Assembly (NCBI GenBank): GCA_021793155.1
Contig: JAJYTF010000007.1
Location: forward strand, 40,575 to 104,574
Length of the DNA stretch: 64,000 nt
Source of the DNA: Pseudomonadota bacterium
GTDB lineage: Bacteria; Pseudomonadota; Alphaproteobacteria; Rhodospirillales; Magnetospirillaceae
Reading direction: 5' to 3'
Shown: piece after piece, positions 38,334 through 46,316 of the stretch
Numbering within the stretch: the first letter of the stretch is position 1
How the letters are laid out: each line of letters begins with the position of its first letter
Position numbers and translations under genes: made by a program
The notes under the pieces: generated by a model
Told to the model about the DNA's origin: nothing
Database searches by the model: none
What the model saw: only the letters and a program-made list of their open reading frames with translations

Positions 38334-38846
38334 ATGCGCAGCTTTTTTCACCGCCATCAGCCCACCGCCTGCCTGCCCTGCTGGGTGAAAGCCGGCTTGG
38401 GAACGGTTGCCGCCTTCCTGGCAGCCGCCATGATCGGCAATGTGGCCGATGCCATCATGATCATGGCGCCTTTGGGTGCATCGGCGGTCCTGGTCTTCGG
38501 TATTCCTGAAAGTCCTCTCTCCCAACCCGCGCATTTCATCGGGGGCCATCTGATCGCCGCCGTCGTCGCCCTGTCGGCGGATCGCCTGCTCCCGGCCGGC
38601 CCATGGGCCCTAGCCGGAACCGTCGGATTCGTCATTTTCCTCATCGGCCTTCTCCGCCTTTCCCATCCCCCGGCCGGAGCCACCTCGCTGGTGGTGATGA
38701 CCACCCATCCCAGCTGGAGCTTCGTGCTGACCCCGGTGCTGTCCGGCGCCCTCACGCTGCTGGCGGTGGCCATCCTGGTGCACCGCCTGCCGCCTCGAAA
38801 ATCCATATATCCGCTTCCGGTGCCCGTCCGCGTTCCCGAGGAATGA
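38334..38846 (+). CDS. HPP-family integral membrane protein
   Basis: A 170-aa membrane protein of the HPP family (PF04982), with four or five transmembrane helices from about residue 18 and the signature SHPPAGAT. Chloroplast and cyanobacterial relatives have been linked to nitrite transport, but bacterial members are largely uncharacterised. GGAGG at 38323-38327 places the start at ATG 38334, six bases on. The leader carries an FNR-type box at 38177-38190, which would fit anaerobic or nitrogen-oxide control. It is a single-gene unit between the gyrA operon terminator and tRNA-Lys. Confidence 0.88.
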   Translation: MRSFFHRHQPTACLPCWVKAGLGTVAAFLAAAMIGNVADAIMIMAPLGASAVLVFGIPESPLSQPAHFIGGHLIAAVVALSADRLLPAGPWALAGTVGFVIFLIGLLRLSHPPAGATSLVVMTTHPSWSFVLTPVLSGALTLLAVAILVHRLPPRKSIYPLPVPVRVPEE

Positions 38847-38908
38847 GCAAGGCTGGGCCGGACCCGCGCGCATTCCGGCCCAGCCCGACGCCGCCGTGTT
38901 AAGAGTGA

Positions 38909-38937
38909 TTGACCGAAGCCGCTGCTCTTTCTATGTT
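38909..38937 (+). promoter_or_regulatory. Promoter of tRNA-Lys with GC-rich discriminator
   Basis: TTGACC (38909-38914), a 17-bp spacer and TATGTT (38932-38937) form a sigma-70-type promoter that ends 19 bases before the mature tRNA. The bases after the -10 read GGGCGCCCC, the G+C-rich discriminator typical of stable-RNA promoters under stringent control. Confidence 0.7.
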
Positions 38938-38956
38938 GGGCGCCCCGCCATAAGGG

Positions 38957-39032
38957 GAGCGCGTAGCTCAGTCGGTAGAGCAACTGACTTTTAATCAGTA
39001 GGTCATGGGTTCGAATCCCATCGCGCTCACCA
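38957..39032 (+). tRNA. tRNA-Lys (anticodon TTT)
   Basis: A 76-base tRNA with acceptor stem GAGCGCG/CGCGCTC, D-arm AGCTCAGTCGGTAGAGC, anticodon stem ACTGA/TCAGT around the loop CTTTTAA (anticodon TTT), T-arm ATGGG-TTCGAAT-CCCAT, discriminator A and an encoded CCA. All stems pair without mismatch. Confidence 0.97.
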
Positions 39033-39139
39033 AAATATGGTGATTGACCGTCAACTGGCCTTGTCTCCCCCGTGAGTGCAAGTGACCACCAGCCTCCGCG
39101 AATAGATATAGCTGTCCACGACCTGACCCGCAGGGCGCA

Positions 39140-40879
39140 ATGGTGCGTGGGATCGGATTGCTCCTGGAGATCATCGCGCTGGCTGCCGGATACGTTGCGG
39201 CGGCCCAAGTCGGGCTTGCCATGGCTTACGGTCACGGCCTCGTCTCCCCCGACTGGATCACCACCGGCTTGGCGGTGGCTGCCCTCGGCCTGCGGGGCGG
39301 TCATCTTTGGCCCGGAGTGGCGCTAGGGGCATTCATCGCCTATGCGTTGGCGGGCAATCCGCCGCCGGTCGCGACCGGAATTGCCCTCGGGAACACATTT
39401 GAGGCCTGGGCCGGCGGCTGGATGCTGCGCCGTTGGGGCGTCATTGGCGAGACGAAAGGCGTTCGGGATGTGGCGGCGCTGGTGACCACCGCGCTATTGG
39501 CCCCCATGCCTTCAGCCGCCGGCGGCGCCCTCAGCCCCATAATCGACGGCCTGGCGGCCTGGCCCGAGCTCCCTGCGCGCTGGGGAACGTGGTGGCTCGG
39601 CGACGCCGCTGGTATCCTGATCCTTACCCCGCCTTTGTTGGCCTGGTTCGGCACCCGGTCGCAGACGGCGCAGCCGTGGCACCCTTGGGAAGCTGCCGCT
39701 ACGCTGGCCGCAGGGCTTGCCGCGGTCAGCGCCGTCTTCGCAGGCGAGCCTCTTTTCATCAGGCTCGGCCTCGAACGCGTTCCCACCCTGTGGGTCTTTC
39801 CCCCCATGGTATGGGCCGGCCTGCGCCTGAGACCACGCCAGGCCGTGCCAATCCCGGCGGCCATGGCTCTGCTGGCGATCGGACTCACGTTCGCAGGTGT
39901 GGGTCCGTTCGCCCATGGCGGCGCCGTCCCCGACCTGGCCCTGACGCAAATGTCCTTTGCCATCATGGTCGGCACAGCGCTCGTGCTGGTCGGGGCAGTT
40001 GCCCAGTTGGAGGAGGCGCTGTGCCAGGCCGAAGCGGCGATGCGGCGGGCCCAGCAGGCGACGCAGCGCGCCAATGAGGCCAGCCTTGCGAAAAGCCGGT
40101 TCGTCGCCGCCCTGCGCCACGACTTCGCCCAACCCCTCCAGGCGATCCGCCTCTTTCTCCAACCGCTGTCTCGCCAGCCGCTGGACCTCCGCGGCCGCCT
40201 GCTGATCGAGCGCATCGAGGGCGCGGTCGAAGCCATTGGAGCAGCGCTCGATTCGCTCAAGGACATAACCGCAGTCGAACTCGACCTGCTACGGCCGGAA
40301 CCTGCTTCATTCCCCGTGGGCTGCCTGTTGGCACAACTGGCCGACGAATGGCGACCGCAGGCGGCGGAAAAAGGCCTGGAATTGCGCTTCGTGCCCAGCA
40401 CCCGCCCGGTCCACACCGACCGCCAGATGCTGGGGCGCATCGTCCGCAACCTCCTGGCCAATGCCGTGCGCTACACGGCGCGTGGCCGTGTGCTGCTTGG
40501 TTGCCGATGCACCTCGGGCTGCGTGCGGATCGAGGTGTGGGACACCGGGCCGGGTATCCCCGAGGAGGAGCAAGAGGCTGTCTTCGAGGCGTTCCATCGC
40601 GGGCCGGAAGCCAAGCAGCAAGAGATACCGGGGGAAGCCAAGGGGCTTGGCTTGGGCCTCGCCACGGTACGCCGCCTCGCCACCGCGCTCGGGCTCAAGC
40701 TGAAGCTCCGCTCGTCGGTCGGGAGAGGCTCGGTGTTTTCAGTCGAATTGCCTTGTTCCCGACGAGGTTTTAAATGGTCCGCGTCACCGGCTCCCAGAAC
40801 TGGGTATCGGCAAGGACCGGCGCCGCCACCGTCCGCAGATCGGACTGGCTGCCGACAACCGCCAGGCGAGCATGGGTAA
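39140..40879 (+). CDS. MASE1-domain membrane sensor histidine kinase
   Basis: A 579-aa protein. About residues 5-290 form a MASE1 membrane sensor with eight or so helices (WPGVALGAFIAYALAG; WWLGDAAGILILTPPLLAWF). A short coiled segment leads to the phosphoacceptor helix with His327 in LRHDFAQPLQ, then the ATPase domain with RNLLANAVRYTA, DTGPGI and GLGLGLATVRRL. The ligand of MASE1 domains is unknown. No response regulator adjoins it, so its partner is elsewhere. The last 40 or so residues after VELPC look unlike protein and overlap a small opposite-strand gene, so the natural end may have shifted by a frameshift or loss of an earlier stop. Confidence 0.88.
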   Translation: MVRGIGLLLEIIALAAGYVAAAQVGLAMAYGHGLVSPDWITTGLAVAALGLRGGHLWPGVALGAFIAYALAGNPPPVATGIALGNTFEAWAGGWMLRRWGVIGETKGVRDVAALVTTALLAPMPSAAGGALSPIIDGLAAWPELPARWGTWWLGDAAGILILTPPLLAWFGTRSQTAQPWHPWEAAATLAAGLAAVSAVFAGEPLFIRLGLERVPTLWVFPPMVWAGLRLRPRQAVPIPAAMALLAIGLTFAGVGPFAHGGAVPDLALTQMSFAIMVGTALVLVGAVAQLEEALCQAEAAMRRAQQATQRANEASLAKSRFVAALRHDFAQPLQAIRLFLQPLSRQPLDLRGRLLIERIEGAVEAIGAALDSLKDITAVELDLLRPEPASFPVGCLLAQLADEWRPQAAEKGLELRFVPSTRPVHTDRQMLGRIVRNLLANAVRYTARGRVLLGCRCTSGCVRIEVWDTGPGIPEEEQEAVFEAFHRGPEAKQQEIPGEAKGLGLGLATVRRLATALGLKLKLRSSVGRGSVFSVELPCSRRGFKWSASPAPRTGYRQGPAPPPSADRTGCRQPPGEHG

Positions 40880-40991
40880 TGCCGTCGACGGCTACCCACA
40901 CGTAGACGACTTCCCACACCCGGCCGTACCGGTCGCCCGCCTTGCTGAAGCGATCGCCGAGTTCGACCTGAAAATTCTTGCGCTTCAACAT
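40770..40991 (-). CDS. Small uncharacterised protein (73 aa)
   Basis: A short protein, MLKRKNFQVELGDRF...YGRVWEVVYVWVAVDGITHARLAVV, with alternating hydrophobic residues that suggest a small beta-barrel or SH3-like unit. I recognise no family. A good promoter (TTGAGG-N16-TATAAT) lies just upstream, and transcription from it would begin near 41017, which rules out the longer frame to 41024 and favours the ATG at 40989-40991. Its 3' part overlaps the end of the MASE1 kinase gene on the other strand by 110 bp. Function unknown. Confidence 0.65.
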   Translation of the reverse strand: MLKRKNFQVELGDRFSKAGDRYGRVWEVVYVWVAVDGITHARLAVVGSQSDLRTVAAPVLADTQFWEPVTRTI

Positions 40992-41023
40992 GTCCTGAAG
41001 CCCGCCCCGTTGTACAAGCTGCA

Positions 41024-41051
41024 ATTATACATTTCGGCAGTATTTCCTCAA
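41024..41051 (-). promoter_or_regulatory. Sigma-70-type promoter for the 73-aa gene
   Basis: On the minus strand TTGAGG (forward 41046-41051), a 16-bp spacer and a perfect TATAAT (41024-41029) are present. The -35 overlaps the 3' end of the upstream PepSY gene, so the small gene can be expressed on its own. Confidence 0.65.
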
Positions 41052-41350
41052 TGCCGGTGCGACCTGCCGGGAGCCGCCACAGGATCGCCGGTTCGGGCGT
41101 CAAACCGCAGCTTGACCACCTTGCCCTCCGGCGACACCAGAATCAGTTCGTAAATCGGGGTGCCGTTCTCGGACTCCAGCTCCGCCTCGATCAGTTGCCC
41201 CGGAATGGCCGGCTCGACCCGGTCCAACAATTCGCGCAAGGGCAGGATCCGCCCGGCTTCGACGGCCCGTCGAACACGATCCTGATCATCCTCAGCCCGG
41301 GCTGAAAAGCCGATTACCATCGCCAGACCGAGAATTGGGACGATCTTCAT
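41048..41350 (-). CDS. Secreted PepSY-domain protein
   Basis: A 100-aa protein with an N-terminal signal peptide (IVPILGLAMVIGFSARA, cleavage after ARA near residue 19) and a single PepSY-type domain: DRVRRAVEAGRILPLRELL, then YELILVSPEGKVVKLRFDARTG. Such periplasmic proteins often sit beside two-component systems or bind peptidases. The MASE1 kinase is nearby but on the other strand. The ATG is at the edge of an A+T-rich gap of about 180 bp that separates it from the Hpt gene on the opposite strand. Exact role unknown. Confidence 0.85.
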   Translation of the reverse strand: MKIVPILGLAMVIGFSARAEDDQDRVRRAVEAGRILPLRELLDRVEPAIPGQLIEAELESENGTPIYELILVSPEGKVVKLRFDARTGDPVAAPGRSHRH

Positions 41351-41422
41351 CTTATTGTCCGCTCTTACTCAGGCAATTGATACCGCTGGGGAGCGGCATA
41401 AATGCCAGACATTTTAAGTAAA

Positions 41423-41463
41423 TTTTCTATTGATTGAATCCTTTGCCAAATGTCAATAGAAAA
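41423..41463. repeat. Perfect 11-bp inverted repeat in divergent intergenic region
   Basis: TTTTCTATTGA (41423-41433) and TCAATAGAAAA (41453-41463) are exact reverse complements separated by 19 bp, in an unusually A+T-rich gap between the divergent PepSY and Hpt genes. A two-turn spacing between arm centres (30 bp is about three turns) would suit a dimeric regulator; an RNA hairpin is also possible. Confidence 0.55.
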
Positions 41464-41534
41464 CGTATCTCCTTCGTGACGTTGCTGGTAATATCGTACC
41501 ATTCTCGAATGTCTTGTTATCGGCGGCGAAAAAC

Positions 41535-41885
41535 ATGACGGACCCGCAGTTGCCCATCCTCGACCTTGCGCCGTTGGAGGATGCTTTTGGCGCTATCGAT
41601 GACGACGCGTTGGAGGCGTTGCGCCGATTCATCACAACGACCCGGCCGCTGCTGGACCGGATTGCCGAGGCGCTCGTCAAAGGAGAATTGCGGGTTGCTT
41701 CGGAAGCTGCCCATTCGGCGAAGGGTGCGGCCAATGTGACCGGCGCGGCGCGCCTGGGCGCCCTCTGCGCCGCCATCGAAAAGGCGGCGAGGGAAGGGGA
41801 TGCCGGTAGCGCCGGCAAACTGGCGGCAAAACTGCCCCAATGCTTCGCCGAGGTCGAAGCGGCAATCAGCAAATTGCTGAGCTAG
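41535..41885 (+). CDS. Stand-alone Hpt phosphotransfer protein
   Basis: A 116-aa four-helix Hpt domain with the phosphoacceptor His in EAAHSAKGAANVTGA and nothing else. Free Hpt proteins pass phosphate between a hybrid kinase and a response regulator. No kinase adjoins it; a response regulator gene lies tail-to-tail, sharing the CTAG at 41882-41885. The start is taken as the ATG at 41535 (MTDPQLPILD); the frame is open to a TTG at 41514. Its kinase could be any orphan hybrid kinase in the genome. Confidence 0.85.
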   Translation: MTDPQLPILDLAPLEDAFGAIDDDALEALRRFITTTRPLLDRIAEALVKGELRVASEAAHSAKGAANVTGAARLGALCAAIEKAAREGDAGSAGKLAAKLPQCFAEVEAAISKLLS

Positions 41886-42316
41886 ACCCCCCAGGATACG
41901 CCCTTGCTGGCGTTGCGCTTGGCCATGACGCTGGTGATCTTCTTGCGCAGATCCTCGGCCGAGACGGGCTTCACCAGATAGCCGTCGACTTCGTTGTCGA
42001 CGGCCGCCTGGACCGTTTCACTGTCCGACGCGCTGGTCAGGAAGATCACTGGCACATCGGGATTTTGCCCGCCCAGGCCGCCCCGCACGTCCCTCAGAAA
42101 TTGCAGGCCATCCACCGGCGTCATCTTGATGTCGCAAAGGATAAGGTCGGGCTTCCGATATTCCAGCAGCTCCAGGGCGGCGGCCCCATCGCCCTTCTCC
42201 AATACCCGGCGCACCCCGAGGCGCCGCAACAGTTGGACGATGATCGCACGGACGAAATCCTGATCATCGACGACCAGGACCGTGAGGTTCGAAAGATCGA
42301 CGTCCATGCGGGCCAT
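41882..42316 (-). CDS. Single-domain response regulator
   Basis: A 144-aa receiver with VVDDQD, the phosphoacceptor Asp in CDIKMTPVDG, the Ser/Thr in FLTSASD and Lys in YLVKPVS. There is no output domain; the last 15 residues are a basic tail (AKRNASKGVSWGV). It is convergent with the Hpt gene, and the two stop codons overlap. It could be the receiver end of that relay or an allosteric regulator acting by protein contact. GGAGTT-type sequence lies just upstream of the ATG. Confidence 0.9.
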   Translation of the reverse strand: MARMDVDLSNLTVLVVDDQDFVRAIIVQLLRRLGVRRVLEKGDGAAALELLEYRKPDLILCDIKMTPVDGLQFLRDVRGGLGGQNPDVPVIFLTSASDSETVQAAVDNEVDGYLVKPVSAEDLRKKITSVMAKRNASKGVSWGV

Positions 42317-42404
42317 GAAAGAACTCCACCCCTGGTCCCAATTCTGTCACTGCCGAGCGACCCGACGGTATTGCGATGGCGGCTTTACCTGGACGCCGCT
42401 CGTA

Positions 42405-42809
42405 TCAGGTTCCTTGCAGCCGGCGGTATTTTTCCGCCACGTCGTGCATTGCGCGCACAACCTGTGCGGCAAAAGTCTGCCGAAGGATCTTGACCTTCGC
42501 CATGAACATCTTTTCGTCGATTTTATTCTCTTCCAGCTTCTGTTCCGCCCGCATCAACGCGGTCATGCAGCGGTCATGGATGGCCTTCTGCCAATCCTCG
42601 GCGGTGAACTTTGCCCGGGCCTGATGCGGAACCGCCAGCCAAATCTGTTCGGCCAGTTGCGTCAGTTTTTCCTGGTTGACGATATCCGACCCCAGTGTCT
42701 CTTCGATATCGCGCCGAACATCCGCAGCGGCGCTGAGTTGCTTCTTGCGGCCCTCTTCCGACAAATTGGCGGCTATCTTCCGCATGCGATTACGATCGTC
42801 GTAAGCCAT
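42405..42809 (-). CDS. Uncharacterised helical protein (134 aa)
   Basis: I recognise no family. The protein is almost wholly helical and rich in Lys, Glu, Ala and Gln (IRRDIEETLG-type and RAEQKLEENKIDEKMFMAKVK-type stretches, each shown in part). There is no signal peptide or membrane segment. It ends RRLQGT and starts MAYDDRNRM with GGAGCG-type sequence upstream. It follows the response-regulator gene in the same orientation, 88 bp upstream of it, and might share its transcript. Function unknown. Confidence 0.72.
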   Translation of the reverse strand: MAYDDRNRMRKIAANLSEEGRKKQLSAAADVRRDIEETLGSDIVNQEKLTQLAEQIWLAVPHQARAKFTAEDWQKAIHDRCMTALMRAEQKLEENKIDEKMFMAKVKILRQTFAAQVVRAMHDVAEKYRRLQGT

Positions 42810-43045
42810 GTTTTCGGAGCGCTCCTTCTCGACAGGCGGCTATTTTGCCACTCCTCGGCTCACCTTACAATGTTCTGCCGCAGACAGCGCCATTCGCGAG
42901 AAAACCTACCTCGCGATCATCCCGCGATCTGCTACAATCCGCTTGGTGCAGTGACTCAATCAAAAGGTTCACGGCACTAGGTTTGCCATCGTCCCTCGCC
43001 CGGCGAGGGGCAAAAACCAAGACCAGAGAAACCGAGGCATCGAAA

Positions 43046-43297
43046 ATGCCCGAGAAGAGAGGGCAGGTCATGGTCACACCATTGGAAGTCATGGTGAAGA
43101 TGCAACTTGCCATGTGCGAAGGCTGGGCCAAGCTGATGATCGAAACGTTTACCGGCTACGAACGGATTTTCGAGCAACAGGCCAAGCTGTTCGAGCACCC
43201 GCGTTTCCTGCGACTTCAGGACAAAATTCCTCAAGGTGCCGACTGGTCCGAGAATTACGGCAAGCGTAACCACGACGTAAACGTCGAGCGGGTGTGA
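43046..43297 (+). CDS. Small uncharacterised protein (83 aa), phasin-like helix
   Basis: The protein has a short basic start and one long amphipathic helix (VTPLEVMVKMQLAMCEGWAK and on) followed by an Asn/Asp-rich tail. The pattern recalls the core helix of phasins, which coat polyhydroxyalkanoate granules, but the match is weak and the protein is short. GAGG at 43034-43037 supports the ATG 43046; the frame is open to 42845, but the extra residues look non-coding. It is convergent with the argE-like gene, with 10 bp between the stops. Function unknown. Confidence 0.6.
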   Translation: MPEKRGQVMVTPLEVMVKMQLAMCEGWAKLMIETFTGYERIFEQQAKLFEHPRFLRLQDKIPQGADWSENYGKRNHDVNVERV

Positions 43298-43307
43298 GCC
43301 GGCTGGA

Positions 43308-44456
43308 TCAGCCGCAGACGACGTCCATCAGCCGGCGAAGAAAGGCCTCGCCCTGCGCCAACTGGTCGGCGGAAATATATTCGTCCGGTTTGTGGGCCTG
43401 CTCGATGAAGCCGGGGCCGCAGACCACCGTCGGAATGCCGGCGTGATTGAACCAACCCGCTTCCGTGCCGAAGCTGACACGCCCGGTGGCATTGTCGCCG
43501 GTCAGTTGGCTGACGAAGCGCACCGCCGGGTCGTCGTCGGGCAGGTCGAAGCCGGCGGTGTCGTTCATTACCTCGAAGGCCAAGCCGGTCGATTGGTCCA
43601 CGGATTTCATCTCAGGCTCGATCCGCTCCCGCGCATGGGCGAGAATCTCCTGGTAGAGGCCGTCGGCGTCATGGCGGGGCAGGGCGCGAATCTCGAACTC
43701 GAACCAGCAGTCCCTGGGGACGATGTTGAGCGCGCGGCCGCCTTGGACCAGACCGGTGTGCAGCGTGGTGTAGGGCGGATCGTAAGCTGGGTCGAACGGA
43801 CCGTCCCGGCGGATGCGCCGCTGTATTTCGGTGATCTGGGCAATCATTCGGGCCGCCGCTTCCACGGCATTGACTCCCTGGGCGAGAGCCGAATGGCACT
43901 CCTTGCCGCGGGCTTCGCAGCGCAGGCTCTTCTTGCCCTTGTGACCGGCAACCACCTTCATCCCCGTCGGCTCGCCGACGATGCACAGCTTCGGGTGCAC
44001 CGGCAGCGCCGCCATGTCGTCGATCAGCCGCCTTACCCCGACGCAGCCCAGTTCTTCGTCGTAGGAGAAAGCGAAATGCAAGGGCGTGGTCAGCCCGCGG
44101 GCCACGAACTCGGGAAGCAACGCCAGGCACAGACCGATGAAAGACTTCATGTCGGCAGTGCCACGCCCGTGGAAGCGGCCGTCCCGCTCGGTCAGGGCGA
44201 AGGGATCGGTCGACCAGGACTGCCCCTCCACCGGCACCACGTCGGTATGGCCAGACAACATTATCCCCGGCTGGTCCGACGGGCCCAGCGTGGCGTAAAG
44301 GTTCGCCTTGTGCCGGGCATCGTCATAGGTCAGGCGGCAGGACGCGCCGAAACGTTCCAGTATGTCCTGGATGAAAGCGATGGCTTGCAGGTTGGAGCGA
44401 TGGCTGGTGGTGTCGAAAGCGACCAGCCGCCCGATCAGATCGAGAACGGAGTCCAT
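43308..44456 (-). CDS. argE: Acetylornithine deacetylase (M20 family)
   Basis: A 382-aa zinc amidohydrolase of the M20 family that releases acetate from N-acetylornithine or a similar acylated amino acid. The zinc-site motifs are SGHTDVVPVEG, GTADMKSF, DEELGCVG and, near the end, the His in GFIEQAHKPDE. The dimerisation domain is at about 175-290. The start ATG at 44454-44456 lies 10 bp after the Nudix stop; the frame open to 44636 shadows that gene. ArgE is the best fit, but related succinyl-diaminopimelate or N-acyl amino-acid hydrolases cannot be excluded. Confidence 0.85.
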   Translation of the reverse strand: MDSVLDLIGRLVAFDTTSHRSNLQAIAFIQDILERFGASCRLTYDDARHKANLYATLGPSDQPGIMLSGHTDVVPVEGQSWSTDPFALTERDGRFHGRGTADMKSFIGLCLALLPEFVARGLTTPLHFAFSYDEELGCVGVRRLIDDMAALPVHPKLCIVGEPTGMKVVAGHKGKKSLRCEARGKECHSALAQGVNAVEAAARMIAQITEIQRRIRRDGPFDPAYDPPYTTLHTGLVQGGRALNIVPRDCWFEFEIRALPRHDADGLYQEILAHARERIEPEMKSVDQSTGLAFEVMNDTAGFDLPDDDPAVRFVSQLTGDNATGRVSFGTEAGWFNHAGIPTVVCGPGFIEQAHKPDEYISADQLAQGEAFLRRLMDVVCG

Positions 44457-44466
44457 GGTTCCAGCA

Positions 44467-44928
44467 TCATAGGCCGCCCTTCGCGGCGCTGTCACTATGC
44501 CGGAAGAGGTTGCATTTTTCCGCCGCGGCGGCGACCACCTGTCGCACCGCGTCAGTGAGACCGTAGGCATCGAAAGCTTCCGGCGGCACCCAGGCGACGG
44601 CCTCGGCGTCGTCGCCGGCCTGCGCTTCGCCGGCAACCCATTCGGCCACCACGTCGATCACCGTGTAATGGAAGCGGATCCCCGCTTCATCGTGATCGAT
44701 CAGGTCGACCACCGCCGCCACGTCCAGGATGCGGATCGTTACCCCTGTCTCTTCCCGGATTTCACGCTCCACCGCCTGGTAGACGGTCTCCGCCAGATCC
44801 TGCCTCCCGCCCGGCAGGCTCCAGCTTCCCTGGCGAGGTGGCTTGCCGCGCCGGACCAGCAACACCTTGCCGTCCTTCCAGACGACGGCGCCGACCCCGA
44901 CCACCGGGGATGTAGGGCGATCGCTCAT
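44467..44928 (-). CDS. Nudix hydrolase
   Basis: A 153-aa hydrolase of nucleoside diphosphate derivatives. The Nudix box is complete: GX5EX7REUXEEXGU, seen as GRQDLAE followed seven residues later by REIREETGV at about residues 41-62. It probably acts on ADP-ribose, NADH or a damaged nucleotide; the substrate cannot be told. The start ATG at 44926-44928 leads into SPVVGVGAVVWKDG, the normal first strand. It is the first gene of a two-gene unit with argE. Confidence 0.9.
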   Translation of the reverse strand: MSDRPTSPVVGVGAVVWKDGKVLLVRRGKPPRQGSWSLPGGRQDLAETVYQAVEREIREETGVTIRILDVAAVVDLIDHDEAGIRFHYTVIDVVAEWVAGEAQAGDDAEAVAWVPPEAFDAYGLTDAVRQVVAAAAEKCNLFRHSDSAAKGGL

Positions 44929-45008
44929 GGGAGCGAGGATCCTGGTTGTGCTGCGCGTTCGACCATGGCCGGCACCTCTTACCACGAGGAGCGGCGGGCG
45001 AAAACCCG

Positions 45009-46163
45009 TCAGGCGCGCTTCACGTCACGGACCGACCGCAGATAGGTGTGGATTTCGCCTTCCAATTCCGTGCCGCGTGCCAGCAGCCGTTCCGAGATGC
45101 GGAATACGCCCAGAGCCATTTCGCCGGTGGACGATGCCGCCTCCGCCAGCCGCTCGACATTGTCGGCCACTTGGCTGGTACCCTGTGAGGCGTCGGCGAC
45201 ATTGCGCGCGATCTCGGCGGTGGCCGCGCCTTGCTGTTCAACCGCGCCGGCGATGGCCGCCGAAAGCTGGTCTATTCTGGTGACCGCCCCGTAGATGGCC
45301 CCGATGGCGTCGACCGCGGCCCGGACCTCGGCCTGGACGGTGGCGATCTGCCGTCCCACATCCTCGGTCGCCCGTGCAGCCTGGCCGGCCAGGCTCTTCA
45401 CTTCCTGCGCGACCACGGCGAATCCTTTGCCCGCCACCCCGGCCCGGGCGCTCTCGATGGTGGCGTTGAGCGCCAGCAGGTTGGTCTGTGCGGCGATGGC
45501 CCCGATGGTGGTCACCACCTCGCCGATATGCTGCGCCGCCTCGGCCAAGGCGCCGATCTTGCGCTTGGCCTCGCCGACGTCGCGGGCCGCCGATTGGGCC
45601 ATGGTCGCCGCCTGCTGCACCTGCCCGGAGATTTCCGTGACGGAAGTGAACAGTTCTGAACTAGCCTGCGCCACCGCCTCCACGTTACCTCTGGCCTGCT
45701 GCGTGGCCCCGGCCACGGCCGAGCTGTCGGCGTTGGCCTCCCTGGCCGTGTCGGCCAGGGCGTCGGCACTATCGTGGAGATGGTTTATTGCTTTGCGCAG
45801 ATCGGCGACGATGGCCTGCACCCGCTCTTCGAACAGGTCGGTCCGCTCGTCGCGTTCCAGTGCGGACGGCGGCGCAGGATCATCCGCCGCAGCCCCGGTC
45901 TGCCGCGGGGCGGCTGCGGTCTCGCGCCATTGCCGCCGCAGCCCCTCGGCCGCCTCGGCCAGACTACCGAAGGACGAGGCGACGGACCGCCCCATCCAGA
46001 CCGCCGCGCCGGCAAATGCGATCAGCGCGACTGCCGCCGGCCAATCGCCGCTCCCGCCTTGGGCGATGGAGATACCGATGGTCGTACCCACCGCCGAAAG
46101 ACCGGCAACCAGACCGCTCAATATCCATAGGCGAATGGAAACCGGCATTGCGCCAAATGTCAT
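45009..46163 (-). CDS. Methyl-accepting chemotaxis protein without a periplasmic sensor domain
   Basis: A 384-aa receptor. Two transmembrane helices (about 8-33 and 41-60) are joined by a loop of only seven or eight residues, so there is no periplasmic sensing domain, and no HAMP domain is visible. A linker leads to the signalling domain with the hairpin tip [22 protein letters not shown]. Receptors of this form may sense the membrane or energy state, or relay signals from other receptors. ATGs at 46163 and 46148 are both possible starts. It is not next to other chemotaxis genes. Confidence 0.88.
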   Translation of the reverse strand: MTFGAMPVSIRLWILSGLVAGLSAVGTTIGISIAQGGSGDWPAAVALIAFAGAAVWMGRSVASSFGSLAEAAEGLRRQWRETAAAPRQTGAAADDPAPPSALERDERTDLFEERVQAIVADLRKAINHLHDSADALADTAREANADSSAVAGATQQARGNVEAVAQASSELFTSVTEISGQVQQAATMAQSAARDVGEAKRKIGALAEAAQHIGEVVTTIGAIAAQTNLLALNATIESARAGVAGKGFAVVAQEVKSLAGQAARATEDVGRQIATVQAEVRAAVDAIGAIYGAVTRIDQLSAAIAGAVEQQGAATAEIARNVADASQGTSQVADNVERLAEAASSTGEMALGVFRISERLLARGTELEGEIHTYLRSVRDVKRA

Positions 46164-46316
46164 GGCCCCTCCCTCCCGAGTTATTGGATTACCGATGTGC
46201 AGTGCACAAAGGACCCGGAGTCTTATTTGACGAAGAGCCTACATTGGACCTGGAATAAATTCCACAACCTCCAGTCTCTTACTTCGCAGTGCAAATGAAC
46301 CATACTTTTTGATAGG

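Noticed and set aside
39044-39054. TTGACCGTCAA palindrome after tRNA-Lys as an operator or -35 of the MASE1 kinase gene
   Set aside because: No -10 follows at suitable spacing and the palindrome is short; it may be chance.
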